A stretch of DNA of 64,000 bases, from assembly GCF_013267195.1 (NCBI RefSeq), contig NZ_CP053941.1:2418001-2482000 (forward strand), in the 5' to 3' direction. Every line of letters starts with the position of its first letter. Position 1 is the stretch's first letter. The notes beneath the pieces were generated by a model. The model searched no databases. It was given only the letters and a program-made list of their open reading frames with translations, and was not told where the DNA came from. The DNA comes from Halorubrum salinarum (GTDB lineage: Archaea; Halobacteriota; Halobacteria; Halobacteriales; Haloferacaceae). Positions 52,099 to 61,500 of this stretch are shown piece by piece. A program made the translations under genes and the position numbers.

Positions 52099-52118
52099 TC
52101 TGGTGTGATCGGCGAACG
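52099..52118 (-). promoter_or_regulatory. Shared nos/copper promoter element (TauE/SafE-like gene)
   Basis: Minus-strand CGTTCGCCGATCACACCAGA ends 33 nt before the ATG at 52066, followed by GGTTAGCG at the TATA position. It matches the sco element in all but three bases. Confidence 0.7.
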
Positions 52119-52165
52119 GGCGCGAGCCCGGTTCACGCCGATCCCCTCGCCCGGCGCCCACGCCG

Positions 52166-52678
52166 TCACCCCTCGGCGTCGAGGAGCGAGTCGACCGTGC
52201 GGACAAAGCGGTCGACGAGCCGGTCGGGCAGCGACGGCGACACCTCGTCGAGGAGCGCGGCCGTCCGGTCCGGACGCGCCAGCGCGACGGTCATCGGCCG
52301 GTCGGGGGACTTCTCGACGATCCCGTGGTCCGCGAGCGTCGAGACGTGCCACGACACCGTGCTCTTCGCGAGGTCGAGGTCACCGGCGAGCGCCGCCGGC
52401 CGGGTTGGGCCGTCGGCGTGGAGCCTGACGACGATCTCGCGGGCCGTCTCCCGCCTGAGAAACGCGAGCGTCCGCCGGTCCCACGGATCGACCGCCGGAT
52501 CGAAGTAGTGCGCGCGCCCGCCGATGCGTTCGACCGCGAGCTCGCCGTCCCGGACGAGCCGGCGGAGGTGGTACTGCGCCTGTCCGGTCGCGATGTCGAG
52601 CTCGCGGCCGATCCGGTTGAAGTGGACGCCGGGGGCGTCGCGGACGTGGCGTCGGATCCTGTCTCTGGTGTCCGCCAT
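52166..52678 (-). CDS. Double winged-helix transcriptional regulator (ArsR/MarR-like)
   Basis: 170 residues, two winged-helix modules. The first (about 5-60) is HVRDAPGVHFNRIGRELDIATGQAQYHLRRLVRDGEL; the second (about 70-125) is LAFLRRETAREIVVRLHADGPTRPAALAGDLDLAKSTVSWHVSTLADHGIVEK. No ligand-binding domain is evident and there are no clustered cysteines. It lies in the middle of the copper/nos block, making it the nearest candidate to read the motif shared by the adjacent promoters (inference). A CTTTTATT element is the TATA box. Confidence 0.82.
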   Translation of the reverse strand: MADTRDRIRRHVRDAPGVHFNRIGRELDIATGQAQYHLRRLVRDGELAVERIGGRAHYFDPAVDPWDRRTLAFLRRETAREIVVRLHADGPTRPAALAGDLDLAKSTVSWHVSTLADHGIVEKSPDRPMTVALARPDRTAALLDEVSPSLPDRLVDRFVRTVDSLLDAEG

Positions 52679-52789
52679 TTTCGGGGGATCGACCTACCCC
52701 CGCTCGGAATAAAAGGCGCCCGTGCGGTCTCTCGCTCTGGGAACGGCGGCGGGGCACGTCTTCTTGTCGGTCGGCTCCCAAGGGCCGGT

Positions 52790-53143
52790 GTGACGCAGTC
52801 GCTCTCGGGGTCGGTGTCGGCGCTCGCCGGATGGTCCGTGGAGGGGTCGCTGCCGATCCTGGCGGTCGTGGTCGCCGCCGGACTCGGGACGAGTCTCCTC
52901 TTCGCCGTCAGCCTCGCCGCCTACCGACGCCGCCGGCAGGCGCAGTACCGACTGATCTCCCTCGCCGTCGGCGCGCTCCTGGCTCGGTCGGTGGTCGGCG
53001 TCGGAACCGTTCTGGGAGCCGTGCCGATGCCGGTCCACCACCTCCTCGCGCACAGCCTGGACTTCCTCATCGCCGCGACCGTCCTCTATGCGGTGTACGC
53101 CCACGCGCCCGGCGCGGTCGGCGACGACGCCGCCTCGGACTGA
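52790..53143 (+). CDS. Small membrane protein divergent from the regulator
   Basis: 117 residues, GTG start, about three transmembrane segments (about 22-45, 60-80 and 88-107), with a His-containing segment VPMPVHHLLAHSLDFLIAATV. Haloarchaeal genes of this type often neighbour winged-helix regulators. Function unknown, though the position within the nos block suggests a link. Confidence 0.6.
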   Translation: MTQSLSGSVSALAGWSVEGSLPILAVVVAAGLGTSLLFAVSLAAYRRRRQAQYRLISLAVGALLARSVVGVGTVLGAVPMPVHHLLAHSLDFLIAATVLYAVYAHAPGAVGDDAASD

Positions 53144-53157
53144 GCCGAGCGACGCGC

Positions 53158-54021
53158 CTACCGGCCGACGCTCCCGCGGAGGCGTTCGACCGCGACGCCG
53201 ACGCGGGGCCCGAACGCGACGGCGGCGACGGAGACGACGGTCCCGCCGACGGTCCACCCGACGAGCGAGGCCACCGCCCGCCCGGTCTGGACGAACCCGC
53301 CCTCCGGCGCGAAGGCGACGCCGATCACGTGCTCGAAGACGAGTCCCCGGAACGCACCGTTCGGGGAGAGCGCGACCGACCCGGCGATCCCGCCCGGCGA
53401 CGCCCCGGCCGACAGCGATCGAAGCACCGCGAGGTCGCCGGCGAGAACGCCGCCGAGCAGCGCGAGGAGGGCGAGCGCGACCGCGCTCCGCCGGCTCGTC
53501 GCGACCGTCGACACCGCCGCCGAGAGCGCGAGGTACGCCGCGCCGAACGGCACGACGAGCGCGATGAAGCGGACGAAAAGCACCGGCGAGTCGACACCGG
53601 CGTGCGTCGCGAAGATGCCCGTGTCCGGCGCGGCGGTGAGCCACACGTAGGCGCCGACGAGCGCGAACGGGCCGCCCACGAGCGCGACGAGCGCGACCGT
53701 CCGGGCGAGCAGCACCCCGAAGACGTACCCGGTCGCGCTCACCGGATACGTCCGGATCACGCTGAGCTCCCCGCTCGCGGCGTCGGCGAACAGCGAGCGG
53801 TACCCGAGCACGACCGCCAGCAGCGGCACAAGCACCTCGGCGGGCAACAGCAGGTCGACGACCGCGGGCACGAACCCGGTCGCGCCGCCGCCCCCGACCG
53901 CGACGAGGCCGGCGAGGACGACAAGCAGCCCGGCAGCGAGAACGGCGTACCCGGGCGTCCGGCGCACCGTGACCAGCTCGCGCCGGAAGACGACCCACAC
54001 GCCGCCGAACGGAGAGTTCAC
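53158..54021 (-). CDS. nosY: NosY-like ABC transporter permease
   Basis: 287 residues with six transmembrane segments. GGVWVVFRRELVTVRRTPGYAV opens the protein, and FVRFIALVVPFGAAYLALSAAVS is an ABC-2-type core. GTG 54021 overlaps the TGA of the ATPase gene (GTGA), so it is coupled to it. With NosF and NosD it forms the NosDFY complex that helps assemble the copper centre of nitrous oxide reductase. Assignment is by context and fold. Confidence 0.82.
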   Translation of the reverse strand: MNSPFGGVWVVFRRELVTVRRTPGYAVLAAGLLVVLAGLVAVGGGGATGFVPAVVDLLLPAEVLVPLLAVVLGYRSLFADAASGELSVIRTYPVSATGYVFGVLLARTVALVALVGGPFALVGAYVWLTAAPDTGIFATHAGVDSPVLFVRFIALVVPFGAAYLALSAAVSTVATSRRSAVALALLALLGGVLAGDLAVLRSLSAGASPGGIAGSVALSPNGAFRGLVFEHVIGVAFAPEGGFVQTGRAVASLVGWTVGGTVVSVAAVAFGPRVGVAVERLRGSVGR

Positions 54022-54815
54022 CGGTCGGACACCCCCGTGACGTGGACCGACTCGGCGTCGGCTCCGCCGCTCTCTCCGCCCTCCTCCGCCCCGCCGCCCG
54101 CGGGCGACGACGCCCCGTCGGTGCCGGCCGCGACCGCGCGGTACAGCGCCGCGACGTCGTCGACCCCCCGCTCGTCGAGGAGGCGCTCGCGGCGCCCGGC
54201 CGCGGCGATCCGGCCGCGGCGGAGGACGACGACCGCGTCGGCGTGGGCGTCGACGAGGTCGAGGTCGTGCGAGCTGACGACGACGGCGGCGTCGTCGCCC
54301 GCCCGCGCCGCCGCGCGGAACGCCCGCTCTCGCATCTCCGGGTCGAGCCCGCTCGTCGGCTCGTCGAGGACGACGACGTCCGGGTCGCCGAGCCTCGCCT
54401 GTGCGATCCCGAGCAACCGCCGCATCCCGCCGGAGAGGTCCGCGACCCGCTTCCCGGCCGCGTCCGAGAGCCCGACCGCCGCCAGCGCCGCGTCGGGGTC
54501 GCCGCCAGCGAGCGCCGCGTAGAACCCGAGGGTCTCTCGGGCGGTGAACCCGTCTCGGAACGGTACCCGCTGCGGGAGGTAGCCGACGCGCTTCTCCGAC
54601 CCCGAGCGCGGACCGCCCTCGGGGTACCGGACCGTCCCCGCGGTGGGTTCGACCGCGCCGCTCAGGACCCCGAGCAGCGTCGACTTGCCGGAGCCGTTGG
54701 GACCGATGACGGCGGTGACGCCCGTCCCGACCGACAGTGAGACGTCGTCGAGCACCGCGACGCCGCCGTAGGTGCGCGTGACGCCGTCGAGCGCCGCGAG
54801 CGTGCGGTCGCTCAT
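54018..54815 (-). CDS. nosF: NosF-like ABC transporter ATPase
   Basis: 265 residues. Walker A GPNGSGKSTLLG near 38-49, Q-loop YLPQRVPFR, signature LSGGMRRLLGIAQA, Walker B VVVLDEPTSGLDP and switch His in VSSHDLDLV. A disordered C-terminal tail of about 45 residues. Overlaps both neighbours by a few bases, typical for a NosDFY operon. It drives transport or remodelling by NosY. Confidence 0.88.
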   Translation of the reverse strand: MSDRTLAALDGVTRTYGGVAVLDDVSLSVGTGVTAVIGPNGSGKSTLLGVLSGAVEPTAGTVRYPEGGPRSGSEKRVGYLPQRVPFRDGFTARETLGFYAALAGGDPDAALAAVGLSDAAGKRVADLSGGMRRLLGIAQARLGDPDVVVLDEPTSGLDPEMRERAFRAAARAGDDAAVVVSSHDLDLVDAHADAVVVLRRGRIAAAGRRERLLDERGVDDVAALYRAVAAGTDGASSPAGGGAEEGGESGGADAESVHVTGVSDR

Positions 54816-56830
54816 CCGGCCCCCTCCGCGGTCGCCGTGGCGTTCCCGTCCGCTCCGGCGGCGGAGCGCCACGACGACTCGACCGGGTCGCCGTCCGACT
54901 CCGCGACGGCGGCGAGCCGGTCGGGGTGATACGGTTCGGCCGCGGGCGCCGGATCGATGATGCTCCCCGAGCGCGCCCCGGGCACGGTCCCGCGGAGCGC
55001 GTCGAGCAGCCGCGCGGCGGGGGACCCACGCACCGTTACCGCGCTCACCGTCCGGTGGAGCGCCCCGTCGACCGGCGACGTCGGGCGGTACGCCCGTTCG
55101 CCAGGACCGCGCGGTCCGACGTTCGCGCCCTCCCAGAAGTTCCCCCGGCCGCCGTCGGCCCACACGCGCAGCGCGCCGGCCCCGGCCGCCGCGTGGTCCG
55201 CGTTGCCGACGAAGTCGTTGGCGACGACCCGACTGGAGGGGACGACCGTCGTCGCCCGCGCCCCGAGCTCGTTGCCGACGACGACGTTGTGCTCGTACAG
55301 CGACCCGCGGGCGCTCGTGGAGAAGCCGAGCTCGTTGTCGACGAGCGTGTTGTAGCCGACGTACGTCCGCGTTCCAGACGCCTGGATCCCCGCGCTGGAG
55401 TCGCGGACGTCGTTGCCGACGATCGCGTTCCCGGCCGGCCGCGTCATCACGGTCACCCCGGCGAACAGCTCATTTCGGAAGACGTTGTCCGCGACCAGCG
55501 CGTCCCCGGTGTACATGAGGTGCGTCCCGTACCGGTTGTCGACGAACGTCGAGTTCCGAACGACGGAGCCGTCGGCGCGGTGGAGGTAGATCCCGTCTCG
55601 CCCGCCCTCGAACCGGCTGTCCGTGACGGTGACGCGCGACTCCATCCCTGTGATGCCCATGAACCCCGCCTGCCACTCGTCGGTCCCGTGGACGACGAGC
55701 CCGCTCGCGGTCGCGTGAGAACCCGATCGCAGCAGGAGCCCGCTCGCGTTCGTGTCCACGACCACCTCGTCGACGACGAGGCCCGGCGCGCCGACGGCCT
55801 TCACTCCGGCGTCGCCGTGGCCGTAGCCGAGCTGGATGTTCGTGTCCCACGTACCGCCCTCCGGGTCCCGGGACTGACGGGCGGCTTCCGGGTCCCGGGT
55901 TCGGTTCCCCGTTCCCGCGATTCGCAGCCCCGTGAGCGCCACGTCGGCCGCGCGGACGGTGACCACCGAGCCGGTGCCGTTGCCGACGATCCGGGTCGCG
56001 GCCGCGTCGCCCCGCCCGGCGCTCGCGCCGGCGATCGTCACGGACCGGTTCACGGTCACCGTCTCCTCGTAGGTCCCGGGCGGGACGCGGACTGTCGTGT
56101 TCGGCGGCGCCGCCGCGACCGCTGCGGAGACGGTGGGGGCGTCCTCGCCGACGACGACGGAGACCGGTCGGTCCGCGCGCCGTTCCGCGGCCGCGAGCCG
56201 CTGGTTCGCCGTCCGCCAGCGGTCCGCGGCGAGCGACCGCACGGTCGCCGCGGAGTCGACGTCGTACGACCGGGTCCGGACCGCCTCCCACCCGACGACC
56301 GACCCGCCGTGGTCGTCGGCGAACGCCGCCGCCGCCTCGCGGCCGCGGAACGGGACGACGACTTCGCCCGACGGCGTCTCGGCGTCGCTGCCGACGACGT
56401 AGAACGCCTCGTCGACCGGCGTCCACCCGCCTGCCCCGCCCGCCGCGAAGAGTCCGGACTCGGTCGTGCCCGGGTCTCGGTGATCGAACGTCTCCACGTA
56501 CGCGACGAGCGGGTAGCCGAACTGTCGCTCGGTCCGCCCGTCTCCGCGCGAGTCGACGAACGAGGCGATCCCGTTGTAGCCGACGACGTACTGGAGCTGC
56601 GAGTAGAACACCTGGACGCGCGGGAGCGTCGCATCGCCCGCCATCAGGGCGTCCGTCTCCGAGGAGAGCCCCAACTCGACCGCGTCCTCGAAGCGCACCG
56701 GCTCGGGGACCGACTCGCTCGGGTCCGCGGCGAACGCGCCCGCGGTCCCCACGGCCGCGAGGGCGACGAGCGCGACGGCCGCGAGACGGAGGCGACGCGA
56801 CTGGGCGGTAGCGGGGTCGAAAACTGCCAC
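54812..56830 (-). CDS. nosD: NosD-like parallel beta-helix maturation protein
   Basis: 672 residues, GTG start. N-terminal signal segment LRLAAVALVALAAVGTAGAFAADP (split by 20 residues) for export, then about 190 residues that include a putative NosL/NosX-like module (FSQ..VVGYNGIASF and FYVVGSDAETPSGEVVVPFRGR), and from about 250 a right-handed beta-helix with repeated NxxxGxxL-type turns (YLHRADGSVVRNSTFVDNRYGTHL). A C-terminal part follows. It binds copper or the enzyme during nitrous oxide reductase assembly. It is longer than most bacterial NosD (about 450 residues) because of the N-terminal extension. Confidence 0.87.
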   Translation of the reverse strand: MAVFDPATAQSRRLRLAAVALVALAAVGTAGAFAADPSESVPEPVRFEDAVELGLSSETDALMAGDATLPRVQVFYSQLQYVVGYNGIASFVDSRGDGRTERQFGYPLVAYVETFDHRDPGTTESGLFAAGGAGGWTPVDEAFYVVGSDAETPSGEVVVPFRGREAAAAFADDHGGSVVGWEAVRTRSYDVDSAATVRSLAADRWRTANQRLAAAERRADRPVSVVVGEDAPTVSAAVAAAPPNTTVRVPPGTYEETVTVNRSVTIAGASAGRGDAAATRIVGNGTGSVVTVRAADVALTGLRIAGTGNRTRDPEAARQSRDPEGGTWDTNIQLGYGHGDAGVKAVGAPGLVVDEVVVDTNASGLLLRSGSHATASGLVVHGTDEWQAGFMGITGMESRVTVTDSRFEGGRDGIYLHRADGSVVRNSTFVDNRYGTHLMYTGDALVADNVFRNELFAGVTVMTRPAGNAIVGNDVRDSSAGIQASGTRTYVGYNTLVDNELGFSTSARGSLYEHNVVVGNELGARATTVVPSSRVVANDFVGNADHAAAGAGALRVWADGGRGNFWEGANVGPRGPGERAYRPTSPVDGALHRTVSAVTVRGSPAARLLDALRGTVPGARSGSIIDPAPAAEPYHPDRLAAVAESDGDPVESSWRSAAGADGNATATAEGAG

Positions 56831-56862
56831 GCGAGTACTTCGATCGCCGGCGACTTAGGGCG

Positions 56863-56882
56863 TCTGGTTCGTTCCTCGAACG
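56863..56882 (-). promoter_or_regulatory. Shared nos/copper promoter element (nosD)
   Basis: Minus-strand CGTTCGAGGAACGAACCAGA ends 33 nt before the nosD start; CCTAAG follows at the TATA position. The dyad GTTCG-N5-CGAAC is perfect here. Confidence 0.7.
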
Positions 56883-56897
56883 CGCCGCTGAACGCGT

Positions 56898-56911
56898 CCA
56901 GAGGGGCTAAG
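56898..56911 (+). promoter_or_regulatory. nosL promoter with the CCAGA end of the shared element
   Basis: CCAGA at 56898-56902, then GGGGCTAAG with the weak TATA-like GCTAAG. Its last A is 33 nt before the ATG at 56935, matching the three minus-strand promoters. The upstream half of the element is not conserved here, apart from a GAACG block. Confidence 0.5.
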
Positions 56912-56934
56912 AGGCAGGTACTCCAAATCTGACC

Positions 56935-57528
56935 ATGACGAAACGCGACCCATCGACTCCAACGCCCGCCAGCTCGATGAGCGTCCCGCGGCGTCGAGTG
57001 CTCGCCGGAATCGCCGCCGCAGGGATCGGTTCCGTCGCCGGTTGCGCCGGCGGTGGGTCGAACTCGATCGCCCCGGTCTCCATCGACGACGACCAGGCAT
57101 GCGACCAGTGCGGCATGATCGTCGCGGACCACCCGGGAACGGTCGGGCAGGTCCACTTCGAGGACGACGAACCGGAGGGCGGTCGCCCGGCGCAGTTCTG
57201 TAGCGCCACCTGTACGTACACGTACCGGTTCGACGCCGAAGACTCCGGGCGCACGCCGCTCGCGACGTTTCTCACCGACTACTCCGCGGTCGAGCAGGAG
57301 GTGTTCGAGGAGGGCGGCGACACGATGTTCTCCTCGCACGTCGACAGCGAGGCGTTCGCCCGCGAGCCCTCCCTCACCGTCGTCGCGCGCAGCGAGGTGA
57401 TCGGCGCGATGGGACCCGACCTGATCCCGTTCAGCGAGAAGGGCGACGTCGAGTCGTTCGTCGCCGAGTACGGAGGCAAGACGATGCCCGCGACCGAGGT
57501 GGACCGCGCGACGCTCGAAGCACTGTGA
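56935..57528 (+). CDS. nosL: NosL-like copper-binding lipoprotein
   Basis: 197 residues. Tat-type signal RRRVLAGIAAAGIGSVAGC with lipobox Cys, then CDQCGMIVADHPG near 56-68, the NosL copper ligands (Cys/Met), and FCSATCTYTY. NosL delivers Cu(I) to nitrous oxide reductase outside the cell. Transcribed divergently from nosD; the intergenic space is 104 nt. Confidence 0.9.
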   Translation: MTKRDPSTPTPASSMSVPRRRVLAGIAAAGIGSVAGCAGGGSNSIAPVSIDDDQACDQCGMIVADHPGTVGQVHFEDDEPEGGRPAQFCSATCTYTYRFDAEDSGRTPLATFLTDYSAVEQEVFEEGGDTMFSSHVDSEAFAREPSLTVVARSEVIGAMGPDLIPFSEKGDVESFVAEYGGKTMPATEVDRATLEAL

Positions 57529-57532
57529 GCCG

Positions 57533-58408
57533 TCAGTCGTCCGCCGTCGCGTCCCGACCGATCTGGTTGACGTTGAGCGAGCCGACGAGTTCGGTGTGGG
57601 GGTACGGGAACCCGATGTCGGCCTCGTCGAAGCGGCGCATGACGGTCTCCGTGAGCGCGTGTTTGACGCCGCCGGCCCCGGTCTCCGCGGGGTCGATCCA
57701 CACACGGAGGTTGAACACGACGGCGGAGTCGCCGAGCGCGGTCAGCGGTGCGGCCGGCTCCGGGTCGGCGAGGACGCCGTCGGTCTTCGCCGCCTCGTCG
57801 AGGAGGATGTCGCGGGCGCGGTCCACATCGGTGCCGTAATCGACCCCGAAGTCGACGGTGACCCGCCGGGTGTCGTTGGCCTGAACGTTCTTGACGACCG
57901 CGTTGGCGAGGTCGCCGTTCGGCACGGTGAGCTGTTCGTTGTCCCACGTGTCGAGCTTCGAGACGCGGAGGTCGATCTCGCGGACGATCCCGCCGTTGCC
58001 GCTCCACTCGATGTAGTCGCCGATCTCGAAGGGCTTGTCCTTCAGGATGAACACGCCGGCGACGAAGTTCTGGACGATGTCGCTCGCCGCGAACGCGAAC
58101 CCCAGCGCGAGCGCGCCGAAGATGGTGGCGAAGGCCCCGAGGATCATCGGGAACCCGGCCACCGTCGCCGCGATGGCGACGGCCGCGAACAGCGCGATCG
58201 CCCCCGCGATGCTGGACGAGAGGCTGACGATGGCCGGCGAGTAGTCGCGCTGGTTCAACACCTGCTTGGTCGTCCTGACGAGAACCGACTTCCCGACGAG
58301 GTAGAGCACGAGGAACGAGACGACGAACGTCACGACGGTCACGGCGAGCGATACCACGGCGGCGGTCGGGTCGGCGAGCAGGCCCGCCTGAAGTAGTTGC
58401 GAAGTCAC
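57533..58408 (-). CDS. MscS-family mechanosensitive channel, copy 2
   Basis: 291 residues. Three N-terminal transmembrane segments (about 18-40, 65-85 and 90-115 with FATIFGALALGFAFAASDIVQNFVAGVFIL), then DKPFEIGDYIEWSGNGGIVREID and LTVPNGDLANAVVKN, the MscS beta-domain core. It is shorter than the protein at 43867 and has no long tail. Osmotic safety valve. Its stop is 5 nt from the nosL stop (convergent genes), so it is not part of the nos set. Confidence 0.92.
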   Translation of the reverse strand: MTSQLLQAGLLADPTAAVVSLAVTVVTFVVSFLVLYLVGKSVLVRTTKQVLNQRDYSPAIVSLSSSIAGAIALFAAVAIAATVAGFPMILGAFATIFGALALGFAFAASDIVQNFVAGVFILKDKPFEIGDYIEWSGNGGIVREIDLRVSKLDTWDNEQLTVPNGDLANAVVKNVQANDTRRVTVDFGVDYGTDVDRARDILLDEAAKTDGVLADPEPAAPLTALGDSAVVFNLRVWIDPAETGAGGVKHALTETVMRRFDEADIGFPYPHTELVGSLNVNQIGRDATADD

Positions 58409-58512
58409 ACCGTCTCCGATCGTCGCCGTTGGAGTTAGATACGGTCGATAAATCGGGCGTGTGGCCTAACGAGCCGAAAAAGAGCGTCCGGCCGACCGAG
58501 TCGCGCCCGGGG

Positions 58513-61500
58513 CTACTCCGCGGCGCCCCACTGCTCGACGCGCTTCGGGCGGTCCGAGACCGCCATCACGTCGAGGTCGTCGCCCGCGTGGTCGAGCGCC
58601 TCCAGCGCCGCCTTCGCGGAGGCGTGCGTCGAGAAGTAGGTGATCTCCTCCTCGACGGCGACCTCCAGCAGGTCGCGCTGGCGCGAGACGATGAGGTCGA
58701 GGTCGCCGCGCTTGGCGGCCTCGATCAGGTCCGTCGCCTCGCTCAGCTCGAAGTGCTCGGCGTAGCCGTCGACGAGCGCCTCGCCCGCCTCGGTCCCCGG
58801 GTCCGGGAACTCCTCGGCCGAGAGGTCGACGACGGCGGTGCCGGACTCCGGGATCGGCTTCCCGGTGGCGTCCTGCGCCTTGTCGTACGCCTTGCCGAAG
58901 GAGGTCGCGGTGCCCATCACCTCGCCGGTGGACTTCATCTCCGGGCCGAGCCGCGGGTCCGAGCCCGGCAGGCGGTCGAAGGGCAGGACGACCTCCTTCA
59001 CCGAGCGGTGCTCGGGGATCTGCTCGTCGGCGTCGAGGTCGGCGAGCGTCAGGTCGTCGGTCATCACCTTCGCCGCCAGCTTGGCGATGGGGACGCCCGT
59101 CGCCTTGGAGACGAACGGGACGGTGCGCGAGGAGCGCGGGTTCGCCTCCAACACGTACACCTCGCTGTCCGCTTCGGGGTCGTCGACGCCCGTCACCGCC
59201 AACTGGACGTTGAGCAGGCCGACAGTGTCGAGCGCGCGGGCGATGTCCTCGGTGACCTCGCGGACCCGCCCGAGGGTCTCGTCGCCGAGCGAGCGCGGCG
59301 GGATCATGCACGCGGAGTCGCCCGAGTGGACGCCCGCGCTCTCGACGTGTTCCATCACGCCGCCGAGCAGCACGTCCTCGCCGTCCGCCACGGCGTCGAC
59401 GTCCAGTTCGACCGCGTCGTCGAGGAACTGGTCGACTAAGATCGGCTTGTCGGGCGAGACGCGGACCGCCTCCTCGATGTACTCCTCTAACTCCGCGTCG
59501 TCCTCGACGACCCGCATCGCGCGCCCGCCGAGCACGTAGGAGGGGCGCACTAAGACCGGGTAGCCGATCTCGTGGGCCAGCTCCAGCGCCTCCGCCTCGC
59601 TCGTCGCGGTGCCGCCCTCGGGCTGGGCGATCCCCAGCTCGTCCATCAGGACGTTGAAGCGGTCGCGGTCCTCGGCGAGGTCCATCGCCTCGACGCTCGT
59701 GCCCATGATCTCGCAGTCGAGCCCGCGGCGCTCGATCTCCGCTTCGAGGGGTTCGCCAACGTTGACGGAGGTCTGCCCGCCGAACTGGACCATCACGCCG
59801 TCGGCGCCGGTCGTCTCGATCACGTCGGCGACCTCCTCGGCGGAGATGGGCTCGAAGAACAGCCCGTCGGAGGTGTCGTAGTCGGTCGAGACCGTCTCCG
59901 GGTTGTTGTTGATCACGTGCGCGTCGATGCCCAGCTCGCGGAGCGCGCGCACCGCGTGGACCGCGCAGTAGTCGAACTCGACGCCCTGCCCGATGCGGAT
60001 CGGCCCGCCGCCGACGACCACGACGCTCTCGACGTCGGGGTCGACGCGGACCTCGTTCGCCGCGCCAGCGGTGTCGGCGCCCTGAAGGAACTCCGGCAGG
60101 CGCGCGGAGTAGTAGTACGGGGTCGAGGCCTCGAACTCGCCCGCGCAGGTGTCGACCTGCTTGTAGGTGCGGTCGGGGACCGAACTCTCGACTTGCCCCA
60201 CGTCGGCGTCGACGCCCCCGGCGGCCGCGACAGAGGCGATCTCCGCGTCGGTGCGGCCGACCATCGCGGCCTCGGTGAAGTCACCCTCGGCGGCCGCGGC
60301 GGTGCCCTCGGCGATGTTCTCGAAGCGCTCGACGTACCAGCGGTGGATGCCCGTCAGGTCGATGACCTCGTCGACCGAGTAGCCGCGGTCGAACGCCTCG
60401 AACATCGCGTACGGGCGGTCCGGGCTCGGCCGTTCGAGGTACTCCGATTCGAGGGTCGCGTCGTCGACCGTTTCGAAGTCGACCGCGGGGTCGTACTCCG
60501 AGGAGCGGAGCGCCTTCACCATGCTCTCCTCGAAGGTGCGGCCGATCGACATCGCCTCGCCGGTGGACTTCATCGCGGTGCCGAGCTCGAAGTCCACGTC
60601 GTCGAACTTGTCGATGGGCCAGCGCGGCACCTTCGTCACCACGTAGTCGATGGCGGGCTCGAAGGCCGCAGTCGTCTCCCCGGTGATCTCGTTGTCGATC
60701 TCGTGGAGCCGCTTGCCCAGCGCGACCTTCGCCGTGACGCGGGCGATCGGGTACCCGGTCGCCTTCGACGCGAGCGCCGAGGAGCGCGAGACGCGCGGGT
60801 TCACCTCGACGACGCGGTACTCGCCGCCGGGGGTGCCGTCGTCGTGCCACGCGAACTGGATGTTACAGCCGCCCTGGATGCCCAGGTCGCGGATCACTTC
60901 GAGCGCCGCGTCCCGCATCTCCTGGTGACCGTCGTCGGGGATCACCTGCGACGGCGTGACGACCGTCGACTCGCCGGTGTGGATCCCCATCGGGTCGATG
61001 TTCTCCATGTTACAGATGATGATACAGGAGTCGTCGGCGTCCCGCATCACCTCGTACTCCAGTTCGACCCAGCCCGCGATGGACTCCGTGATCAGCACCT
61101 CGCTGTTGCGCGAGAGGCGGAGCCCCTTGCGGACGCGCTCGACCAGTTCCTCGAACTCGTCGACGACGCCCGAGCCGGAGCCGCCGAGGGTGTACGTCGT
61201 CCGCGCGATGACGGGGAGACCGCCCACCGCGTCGACCGCCTCCTGGACGCGCTCGCGGAAGGCCGCCTCGTCGAAGTCGGTGACCGACTCGTCGTCGTCC
61301 AAGGAGATGGTGGTCGACTTCGGCACCGGCTGTCCGAGGCCCTCCATCCGCTGGCGGAACAGGTCGCGGTCCTCCGTCGCGTAGATGGTGTCCAGCGGCG
61401 TCCCCATCACCTCGACGTCGTGTTCCTCCAAGATTCCCTCCTCTGCGAGTTCGGCGGTGACGTTGAGCCCGGTCTGCCCGCCGAGCCCCGCGATGACGCC

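Noticed and set aside
56644-57705. 353-codon minus-strand frame covering nosL
   Set aside because: It is antisense to nosL, whose lipobox and copper motifs establish the true strand.
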